The notes below the pieces were generated by a model that saw nothing but the letters and a program-made list of their open reading frames with translations, was not told where the DNA came from and made no database searches. Positions 50,597-56,500 of a DNA stretch of 56,500 nucleotides are shown one piece after another. The position numbers and the translations under genes are program-made. Each line of letters starts with the position of its first letter. Within the stretch, counting starts at the first letter, position 1. The DNA comes from Clostridia bacterium (GTDB lineage: Bacteria; Bacillota; Clostridia; Christensenellales; Aristaeellaceae): positions 1-56,500 of the forward strand of contig JAFXZO010000103.1 in NCBI GenBank assembly GCA_017541205.1, in the 5' to 3' direction.

Positions 50597-52146
50597 GCCA
50601 GCGCCTCCTTTTTCGGCTGCTGCCGCTTGGCGCCCGCCATGTAAAGGCCCAGTTCCTCCACCGTGGTCTTCTTGGGATCCAGTTCGCCCACGATTTCGCC
50701 TTCATACATGACCAGGATGCGGTCGGACAGGTTCATCACTTCGTCCAGCTCCAGCGATACCAGCAGCACCGCCTTGCCCGCGTCGCGCTGCGCCACGATT
50801 TGCTTGTGGATATTTTCGATCGCGCCCACGTCCAGGCCGCGCGTCGGCTGCACAGCCAGCATCAGCGGCAGGTCGCGGTCGATTTCGCGGGCGACGATGG
50901 CCTTCTGCTGGTTGCCGCCGGACATGGAACGCGTTACCGTGATCGGCCCCTGGCCGGAACGCACGTCGTATTCTTCGATCAGGCGCTCGGCATATTTGCG
51001 CACCGCGCCGAAGCGGATGAAGCCCAAATGCTGGAAGCGCGGCTCCTCAAAGGATTGAAGCACCATGTTCTGCTCCAGCGTATAGTCCAGCACCAGGCCG
51101 TGCTTGTGCCGGTCCTCGGGAATATGGCTGATGCCCGCCTCGCTGCGCTTGCGGATCGGCGCGTGCGTAATGTCCACGCCGTTAATCTCGATCTTGCCGC
51201 CGGTACATTTTTCCAGGCCGGAAATGCCGAATACCAATTCGGTTTGGCCGTTGCCGTCGATGCCGGCGATGCAGACGATTTCTCCCTTGCGCACCTCGAA
51301 GGAAACGCCCTTCACCGCGTCATGCTTATACAGCCTGGACGCAACGTGCAGATCCGTCACCTTGAGCACCGTTTCCTTGGGCTGGGCCGGGCTCTTGTCC
51401 ACCACCAGCTGCACGTCGTGCCCGACCATCATGCGGCTCAGCTCCACCGTGGTGGTTTCCCCGGTGTTCACGGTGCCGATGTAGCGGCCTTTGCGCAGCA
51501 CGCTTACGCGATCCGAAACCTCCATGATTTCGTTCAGCTTGTGCGAAATAAACAGGATGGACTTTCCTTCCTTCGCCAGGCCCTTCATGATCTGCATCAG
51601 TTCCGTGATTTCCTGGGGGGTCAGCACGGCGGTGGGCTCGTCAAATATCAGCACCTCGTTATCGCGGTACAGCATTTTCAGGATCTCCACGCGCTGCTGC
51701 ATACCCACGGTAATATCTTCCACTTTGGCGTCCAGGTCCACGGCCAGGCCGTAACGTTTGGACAGCGCTTCTGCTTTTTTTCGGGCCTCCTTGCGCTGAA
51801 CAAAGCCCAATTTGGTATCCTCCGCGCCCAGGATGATGTTGTCCAGCACGGTAAATACCTCGATCAGCTTAAAGTGCTGGTGCACCATGCCGATGTGCAG
51901 GGCGGTCGCGTCATTGGGGTTGTTGATCTTAACGGGCTTCCCATCTTTGCGGATCTCGCCTTTTTCCGGCTGATACAAGCCGAACAGGACGCTCATCAGC
52001 GTTGATTTCCCCGCGCCGTTTTCCCCCAGCAGCGCGTGGATCTCGCCCCTGCGCAGCTGCAGCGTGATATCGTCGTTGGCTTTGATGCCCGGGAATTCCT
52101 TGGTGATATGCAGCATTTCGATCACATAATCGTTTTCGTGATCCAT
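50593..52146 (-). CDS. nupO: Nucleoside ABC transporter ATPase, NupO/YufO type (two domains)
   Basis: A 517-residue protein with two ATPase domains. First: Walker [11 protein letters not shown]-loop [10 protein letters not shown], signature ITVGMQQR, Walker B LIFDEPT, switch FISHKL. Second: GIDGNGQTE (no lysine, normal for this family), signature [18 protein letters not shown]. One functional ATP site is thus made by the first-domain Walker A and the second-domain signature. It powers import with NupP and NupQ. Confidence 0.93.
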   Translation of the reverse strand: MDHENDYVIEMLHITKEFPGIKANDDITLQLRRGEIHALLGENGAGKSTLMSVLFGLYQPEKGEIRKDGKPVKINNPNDATALHIGMVHQHFKLIEVFTVLDNIILGAEDTKLGFVQRKEARKKAEALSKRYGLAVDLDAKVEDITVGMQQRVEILKMLYRDNEVLIFDEPTAVLTPQEITELMQIMKGLAKEGKSILFISHKLNEIMEVSDRVSVLRKGRYIGTVNTGETTTVELSRMMVGHDVQLVVDKSPAQPKETVLKVTDLHVASRLYKHDAVKGVSFEVRKGEIVCIAGIDGNGQTELVFGISGLEKCTGGKIEINGVDITHAPIRKRSEAGISHIPEDRHKHGLVLDYTLEQNMVLQSFEEPRFQHLGFIRFGAVRKYAERLIEEYDVRSGQGPITVTRSMSGGNQQKAIVAREIDRDLPLMLAVQPTRGLDVGAIENIHKQIVAQRDAGKAVLLVSLELDEVMNLSDRILVMYEGEIVGELDPKKTTVEELGLYMAGAKRQQPKKEALA

Positions 52147-52179
52147 GTGCTATCCCCTCCCCTTTCTCGTTCGTTTGGG

Positions 52180-52246
52180 CCCGGCAGCGCTGGAAGAACG
52201 GAGCCGCGCTGCCGGGTAACATGAAAACAGGAAGGGCCTCAGCCCT
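52180..52246 (-). promoter_or_regulatory. Hairpins between the binding-protein gene and nupO
   Basis: An 11-bp perfect stem (52180-52190 with 52206-52216) and, nearer the binding-protein stop, a 5-bp stem AGGGC/GCCCT (52233-52237, 52242-52246) followed on the reverse strand by TCCTGTTTTC. They probably act as a partial terminator and mRNA stabiliser, giving more binding protein than transporter. Confidence 0.65.
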
Positions 52247-52267
52247 CCCTGCAAAAGTCTGCAGTGA

Positions 52268-53368
52268 TTACTGGATGTAATCCACGGTCACGTTGCTCCA
52301 GGGGCCCTTGGCGTTGGGGTCGTTTTCCGCGGCGGCGTCGTCGATCACGATTTCGCCGGCCACGATCGCGGCCTTCATCGCTTCGTAGTCTTCCACGGAG
52401 AAGCCTTCCAGGCTCCAGGTTTCCACGGGCAGGCCCACAGCGTTCTCAGCCGCGCCCAGGGATACCGCGCCGCCTTCCCAGGTGCCGTCGAAAACCTTGG
52501 CCAGCATCTGATAGGTGCCTTCGGTGATGCCCTTGAGGGCGGAGGTGATCACGGTGTCGGATTCGTAGCTCTGGTCCACGTCCACGCCGATAACCGCGCC
52601 GTCATTGGCGGAAGCGGCGGCGGTGATGGAGGAGAAGATGGAGCCGCCGCAGGAGAAGACGACTTCGGTGCCGGTCTCATACCAGCCGGAAATCAGCGTC
52701 TGCAGTTCGGCGGAGGGAGAGAAGGAAGCGCCGTAAGCCCAGGTGAACTTGATTTCAACCTGAATGCCAAGCTTCGCGGCCGCGTCGTTCGCGCCCTGGA
52801 TGTAGCCGTAGCCGTAGCGCATGCAGGCAGGGTTGGTGCCGCCGCCGCCGCCGGAGAAGCCCAGCTTGGTGTAGCCGTCCATAACGGCCGCATAGCCGGC
52901 CAGATAGCCGCACTGTTCTTCCTTGAACGCAACGCCGATCACGTTATCCAGGCCCAGGGCCCAGCCGTCGATGAAGATGAACTTCACGTCGGTGAATTCC
53001 TTGGCGGCCTTTTCCAGCGCGGTGCCCTGCATGAAGCCGGCGCACACGATCACCTTGGCGCCCGCTTCCGCGGCGGCCTTCATGGCGTCGTAGCGGTCGT
53101 CGTCGGTGGCCTGATCGCCATTGGCGGGCTGATAGTATTTATAGGTCAGACCGTTTTCGTAGGCATAGGTCTTGGCGCCGTTCCAGGTACCTTCGTTGAA
53201 GGACTTATCCTTCAATTGGCCAACGTCGGTAACGAAGGCGACAACATAGGTGCCATCCGCAGACGCGACGGTATCTTCGATGTCAGCGGCATTCACGGCT
53301 TCCGCCAGGGCGCTCACGGCGCTCAGGCACAGAGCCAGGGTCAGGAAAAGAGCAAGAAACTTTTTCAT
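52268..53368 (-). CDS. bmpA: BMP-family nucleoside-binding protein
   Basis: A 366-residue periplasmic-type binding protein. Signal peptide MKKFLALFLTLALCLSAVSALA with signal peptidase I-like ends (ALA or VNA) and no lipobox around its cysteine. VTDVGQLKDKSFNEGTWNGA is the BMP/PnrA signature; DGWALGLDNVIGVAFKEEQCGYLAGYAA, cited here as NVIGVAFKEEQCGYLAG, and VIGVDVDQ are further family segments. It binds a nucleoside (guanosine or inosine in relatives) and starts the operon. GGAGG 8 bases before ATG. Confidence 0.92.
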   Translation of the reverse strand: MKKFLALFLTLALCLSAVSALAEAVNAADIEDTVASADGTYVVAFVTDVGQLKDKSFNEGTWNGAKTYAYENGLTYKYYQPANGDQATDDDRYDAMKAAAEAGAKVIVCAGFMQGTALEKAAKEFTDVKFIFIDGWALGLDNVIGVAFKEEQCGYLAGYAAVMDGYTKLGFSGGGGGTNPACMRYGYGYIQGANDAAAKLGIQVEIKFTWAYGASFSPSAELQTLISGWYETGTEVVFSCGGSIFSSITAAASANDGAVIGVDVDQSYESDTVITSALKGITEGTYQMLAKVFDGTWEGGAVSLGAAENAVGLPVETWSLEGFSVEDYEAMKAAIVAGEIVIDDAAAENDPNAKGPWSNVTVDYIQ

Positions 53369-53395
53369 GAATCGTGCCTCCCAATATTAATTTGA

Positions 53396-53410
53396 TAACG
53401 TGGATCGTTA
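53396..53410. promoter_or_regulatory. Operator-like dyad at the bmpA transcription start
   Basis: TAACG-TGGAT-CGTTA, 5-bp arms, overlapping the predicted +1 of the bmp operon. It does not match the PurR box. Confidence 0.45.
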
Positions 53411-53418
53411 CCGGATAA

Positions 53419-53447
53419 ATTATATCAGATAATACACACAGATGCAA
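53419..53447 (-). promoter_or_regulatory. Promoter of the bmp-nupOPQ operon
   Basis: Reverse strand: TTGCAT (53447-53442), 17-bp spacer, TATAAT (53424-53419). Confidence 0.7.
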
Positions 53448-53463
53448 TGAAAATGGAAAATTC

Positions 53464-53478
53464 TCTTAAAATTTAAGA
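53464..53478. promoter_or_regulatory. 15-bp AT palindrome upstream of the bmp promoter
   Basis: TCTTAAA-A-TTTAAGA, a perfect odd palindrome 17 bases upstream of the -35. It is a possible operator; it is also in the 3' region of the preceding gene. Confidence 0.4.
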
Positions 53479-53527
53479 TTTTCGTAAACTCTCCCCGCAA
53501 GGCGCCGTTTTTCTTCGTCCTCCCTTG

Positions 53528-54061
53528 TTATTCCTGTTCTTTCGCCCGCCGGAGCGCCATGTAATCCTTCACCCTTTTCTGCGAAATCACCCGATAGGCG
53601 GGCTGATAGATTCGGCTGTACATTTCGGAGTGGTGCATGGGCGGGCAGGTTTTGGGATACCTCGCCAAAAACAGGTCCAGCAGCACCGGCTCAAACGGCG
53701 TTTCGTCCGCGTCGGCCAATTCCTGCAATACGCGCACGCCCAGCCAGAACCGTTTTTTATCGCCCGTCACGCCCTTCGCCGTTTCGCTCAGCAGGCGGCT
53801 TACGTCCGCAGCCGTAATGCCCCGGGATAAGCACGCCCGCAGGTTCAGCCGGCACAGCCCGTTCCCGATCGGCTCGTACAGCGCTTCCTTCGCGTCCGCA
53901 GAAAGGTTTGCCATTTCTTCTTCCAGCATTTTCAGGCTTTTCGCCTCGTCCCTGATCAGATGCCCCGGCCCAAATTCGTTTTGATAGATCAGCTTCACCG
54001 CGTCCTGGGCCTCCATCCGGGGATAGCGTTCAAAATGCGTCAGCAGGATATCCGCGGTCAC
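53528..54061 (-). CDS. Conserved protein of unknown function
   Basis: A 177-residue, probably cytoplasmic, helical protein. Conserved-looking parts are AVKLIYQNEFGPGHLI, GNGLCRLNLR, KKRFWLGVRVLQEL and the end MHHSEMYSRIYQPAYRVI. Proteins with the HHSExYrxxYxPhYRV end are widespread in Bacillota without assigned role. Its ATG overlaps the truA stop (ATGA), so it is co-translated with truA. Confidence 0.75.
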   Translation of the reverse strand: MTADILLTHFERYPRMEAQDAVKLIYQNEFGPGHLIRDEAKSLKMLEEEMANLSADAKEALYEPIGNGLCRLNLRACLSRGITAADVSRLLSETAKGVTGDKKRFWLGVRVLQELADADETPFEPVLLDLFLARYPKTCPPMHHSEMYSRIYQPAYRVISQKRVKDYMALRRAKEQE

Positions 54062-54825
54062 GTTCCTTTCGCCTCCTTTTCAAAATCGTATTCCACCCGC
54101 GTCAGCTCCAGCCCGCACGCCGGGGCCGTCACGCCAAGGTCCAGCCGGTCTTTGCTTTCGATCGCGCGGGCGATGCAGCCCTCGTCCAGCTTGCCGTGCC
54201 CCACGTCGATCAGCGTGCCCGCGATGATCCGGACCATATTGTAGAGAAAGCCGTTCCCGTGTACCCGCAGCGCGACCTCCTGCCCCTGCTTTTCCACGGA
54301 AAAAAGGTCGATCGTGCGCACGGTGGTTTTCGCCTGCCCGCCCGCCGCGGCAAACGCCGCAAAATCATGCGTGCCGAGCAGGGCCGCGCCGCACCTTTGC
54401 ATGGCCTCCGCGTCCAGCTCCACCGGCACGTGCGCCGTGCAGCTGCGGAAAATGGTGCTGGCGTGCGGCGCGTTATGGATGCGGTAGGTGTACAGTTTGC
54501 CCGCCGCCTGGAACCGGGCGTGGAAATCGTGCGGCACCTGCGTTGCCGCCGTCACCCGGATATCCGCCGGCAAATACCGGTTCAGCACAAACGGGTATTT
54601 TTCCGGCGGGATCGAGGAGCGCGCGTCAAAATGCGCCCGCTGCCCCAGCGCGTGCACCCCCGCGTCCGTCCGGCTCGCGCCCGTAACGCGCGTAAAGCAG
54701 CCCAGCGTTTTTTGCAGCGCTTTTTCGATCTCCTCCTGAATGCTGGGCCCGTTCTCCTGAAACTGCCAGCCCACGTAGGCCGTTCCGTCATAGCTGACGG
54801 TCAGCAAGATCCGCTTCTGTTCCAT
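54058..54825 (-). CDS. truA: tRNA pseudouridine(38-40) synthase
   Basis: A 255-residue enzyme. GASRTDAGVHALGQ holds the catalytic aspartate D54; HDFHARFQAAGKLYTYRI and GNGFLYNMVRIIAGTLIDVG (shown as GFLYNMVRIIAGTL) are family motifs. It makes pseudouridine in the anticodon arm of tRNAs. GGAGG precedes ATG 54825. Confidence 0.95.
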   Translation of the reverse strand: MEQKRILLTVSYDGTAYVGWQFQENGPSIQEEIEKALQKTLGCFTRVTGASRTDAGVHALGQRAHFDARSSIPPEKYPFVLNRYLPADIRVTAATQVPHDFHARFQAAGKLYTYRIHNAPHASTIFRSCTAHVPVELDAEAMQRCGAALLGTHDFAAFAAAGGQAKTTVRTIDLFSVEKQGQEVALRVHGNGFLYNMVRIIAGTLIDVGHGKLDEGCIARAIESKDRLDLGVTAPACGLELTRVEYDFEKEAKGT

Positions 54826-54889
54826 GATCGTTCCTCCTTCTTTATCATACCCGTTTCAGCAGGAATAATCAAGAGGGATCAGCCGCGTG

Positions 54890-54920
54890 AAAAAAGCCCG
54901 GCAGGGCTTTCCCGCCGGGC
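54890..54920 (-). terminator. Terminator after pyrH
   Basis: Reverse strand: GCCCGGC-GGG-AAAG-CCC-T-GCCGGGC (7 bp plus 3 bp, one bulge) followed by T6. It separates pyrH from truA. Confidence 0.88.
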
Positions 54921-54938
54921 ATAAGCTGCTGTTTCAGA

Positions 54939-55652
54939 TCATTCCTCCGGCCGCAGCACGGTTCCCATGTCGTCCCCGTCCAGCACGCTGAGGATGCTTT
55001 CCGGTTCAAACAGCCCAAACACCCGGACCACGGGCACCTTGTTTTCCGCGCACAGGGCAAACGCCGCCGCGTCCATCACCTTGAGCCGCATTTCCTGCGC
55101 TTTTTCATACGTGATTTCACGGATCAGCGTCGCGTCCGGATTCTTTTTCGGGTCGTCTGTATACACGCCGTCAATGTTTTTCGCCAGCAGGATGGCGTCC
55201 GCCCCGACCTCCACTGCGCGCAGCACCACCGCGGTATCCGTGGAAAAGAAGGGGTTGCCGCTGCCCGCGGCAAACAGGGTCACGCTGCCCTTTTTCATGT
55301 ATTTTCTGGCCTTCTCGGCATTGAACACCTCGCACACCCGGGGCATTTCGATCGCGCTCATCACCACGGCCCTTCCGCCCTGGCGCTGGATGGCGTCGCG
55401 CATGCACAGGCAGTTGATCACCGTGCCCAGCATGCCCATCTGGTCCGCGGTCACGCGGTCCATATTTCCGCCGCTGCGGCCGCGCCAGATATTCCCCGCG
55501 CCGATCACCACGCCCAGCTGCACGCCTCGGTCAACAATGTCCACCAGCACCCTGGCCACGTGATCGATGATCTCATGGTCAAACAGCTTGCCGTTTTCGC
55601 CCAGCATTTCGCCGCTCAGCTTCAGCAGCACGCGTTTATATTCCTGGTTCAT
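54939..55652 (-). CDS. pyrH: UMP kinase
   Basis: A 237-residue amino-acid-kinase-fold enzyme that phosphorylates UMP. VLLKLSGEMLG, GAGNIWRG, DQMGMLGTVINC and NIDGVYTDDPKK are hallmarks. ATG 55652 has AGGAGG before it; an upstream in-frame start to 55673 has no site. rpsB-tsf-pyrH is the classic order. Confidence 0.96.
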   Translation of the reverse strand: MNQEYKRVLLKLSGEMLGENGKLFDHEIIDHVARVLVDIVDRGVQLGVVIGAGNIWRGRSGGNMDRVTADQMGMLGTVINCLCMRDAIQRQGGRAVVMSAIEMPRVCEVFNAEKARKYMKKGSVTLFAAGSGNPFFSTDTAVVLRAVEVGADAILLAKNIDGVYTDDPKKNPDATLIREITYEKAQEMRLKVMDAAAFALCAENKVPVVRVFGLFEPESILSVLDGDDMGTVLRPEE

Positions 55653-55673
55653 TTTTTCTCCTCCTGCTTCCAT

Positions 55674-55706
55674 AAAAAAGGGGGCGGCCGACGCCGTCCC
55701 TCTTTT
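55674..55706 (-). terminator. Hairpin terminator/attenuator after tsf
   Basis: Reverse strand: imperfect stem AAAAGAGGGACGGC/GGCCGCCCCC with GTCG loop, followed by CTTTTTT (A6 at 55674-55679). It lies between tsf and the pyrH ribosome site and likely lowers pyrH transcription. Confidence 0.65.
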
Positions 55707-55716
55707 GGATCGTTTC

Positions 55717-56370
55717 TTACTTCTTGGTCATCTGGGCGATTTCTTCCGCCAGGTTGCTTTCTTTCTTTTCGATGCCTTCGCCGCGCTCATAGCGGGTGAA
55801 GCGGCGGATGGAAATCTTTTCGCCGGAAGCCAGGGTGGCTTCGTTCACGCGGGTCGCGATGGTGATGTCAGGATTCTTGACGAAAGCCTGTTCCATCAGG
55901 CAGTTTTCTTTGTAATACTTTTCGATGCGGCCTTCCACCATGCGGTCCACGATCTTTTCGGGCTTGCCTTCGTTCAGGGCCTGGGCGCGCAGGATCTCCT
56001 TTTCCTTGTCCAGGGCTTCCTGGGGCACGTCTTCCTTGTTGATGTACAGGGGATTGGAAGCGGCGATCTGCAGGGCGATATCATGGCACAGTTCCTTGAA
56101 AGCGTCGGTCTTGGCAACGAAGTCGGTTTCGCAGTTGACTTCCACCAGCACGCCGATCTTGCCGCCCATGTGGATATAGCTTTCCACGGCGCCTTCGGCG
56201 GCCACGCGGCCGGCCTTCTTGGCGGCGGCGGCCAGGCCCTTTTCACGCAGATAGGCAACGGCCTCGTCCATATCGCCGTTCTTTTCAACAAGCGCCTTTT
56301 TGCAGTCCATCATACCGGCCTGGGTGCGCTCGCGCAGTTCCTTTACCATTGCAGCAGTAATTTCAGCCAT
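55717..56370 (-). CDS. tsf: Elongation factor Ts
   Basis: A 217-residue nucleotide exchange factor for EF-Tu. [22 protein letters not shown] is the N-terminal signature (core [15 protein letters not shown]), and [13 protein letters not shown] contains the TDFVAR-like exchange motif. It is shorter than the E. coli protein, as in many Bacillota. AAGGAGGT precedes the ATG. Confidence 0.97.
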   Translation of the reverse strand: MAEITAAMVKELRERTQAGMMDCKKALVEKNGDMDEAVAYLREKGLAAAAKKAGRVAAEGAVESYIHMGGKIGVLVEVNCETDFVAKTDAFKELCHDIALQIAASNPLYINKEDVPQEALDKEKEILRAQALNEGKPEKIVDRMVEGRIEKYYKENCLMEQAFVKNPDITIATRVNEATLASGEKISIRRFTRYERGEGIEKKESNLAEEIAQMTKK

Positions 56371-56418
56371 GGGAATGACCTCCTTATCGAATCTGTCGGA
56401 ATAATATTGGAAGGAGAA

Positions 56419-56500
56419 TTATTCGGCGGCTTCGGCGGTTTCTTCCGCTTCGGGCTCGCTCTGTTCGCCCTGCTTGCCTTCCAGAGTGCTGTCGTTCAGC
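56419..56500 (-). CDS. rpsB: 30S ribosomal protein S2, C-terminal end (truncated by window)
   Basis: The last 26 codons of a reverse-strand gene ending TAA: LNDSTLEGKQGEQSEPEAEE then TAEAAE. The acidic tail and place directly upstream of tsf identify it as rpsB; the body is outside the window. Confidence 0.85.
   Translation of the reverse strand, partial: LNDSTLEGKQGEQSEPEAEETAEAAE

Noticed and set aside
1-56500. CRISPR arrays, tRNA or rRNA genes
   Set aside because: I saw no regularly spaced repeat of the right size and no cloverleaf-like or rRNA segment in the gaps; the only periodic repeats are inside phage genes.

Overview
The window comes from the chromosome of a GC-rich, low-GC-lineage-type (Bacillota, Clostridia-like) endospore former. 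The case rests on an intact Spo0A, a Noc/ParB protein next to rsmG, the guanosine-type BMP/NupOPQ transporter, ComEA/ComFC/ComEC, AGGAGG-type ribosome binding sites almost everywhere, many ATGA start/stop overlaps, and ordinary TAA/TAG/TGA stops (standard code). Genus and species cannot be read from the sequence.

Layout. (1) 1-2788: the end of an AMP-forming acyl-CoA synthetase, a secreted HExxH protein, and ilvE closed by a strong terminator. (2) 2793-20940: a compact, wholly reverse-strand phage late module: small leader genes, terminase small and large subunits, portal, scaffold, N4-gp56-type major capsid, connector, several tail or virion proteins, NlpC/P60 endolysin, holin. It has no integrase, repressor, excisionase, replication gene, tape measure or tail tube. 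(3) 20941-21411: a control region between the phage module and spo0A, with a sigma-A-like promoter toward the phage genes, two LexA-like boxes, two Spo0A boxes exactly 20 bp apart and a sigma-A promoter toward spo0A. (4) 22183-23785: an IS110-family element inserted right after the spo0A stop codon, with a long 5' non-coding end where a bridge RNA would lie. (5) 23881-27893: a small conserved protein and a large secreted protein of about ten SdrD-B-like domains. (6) 27915-37555: comEA, comFC, a merR gene with an in-frame TGA, a YhfC-type membrane protease, two metallo-beta-lactamase-fold genes, comEC, holA, rsmG and noc, then a candidate small RNA. (7) 37738-53368, reverse strand: a sugar ABC transporter (binding protein plus two permeases), a membrane protein, galT, a TraB/GumN protein, a degenerate NupOPQ-like ABC cassette, and the intact BMP-NupOPQ nucleoside transporter. 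(8) 53528-56500, reverse strand: a conserved unknown, truA, pyrH, tsf and the end of rpsB.

How the parts may fit together. The phage module has everything for a packaged particle and host lysis but nothing for replication or integration. Its only visible control sites are LexA-like boxes beside its promoter, and it shares a divergent control region with the sporulation master regulator. This suggests a DNA-damage-controlled, possibly domesticated particle (gene-transfer-agent-like or a defective prophage) tied to cell-fate control; the link is inference. A second notable point is a duplicated nucleoside transporter whose ATPase has lost the Walker A lysine in the first domain and has one in the second, the reverse of its intact neighbour.
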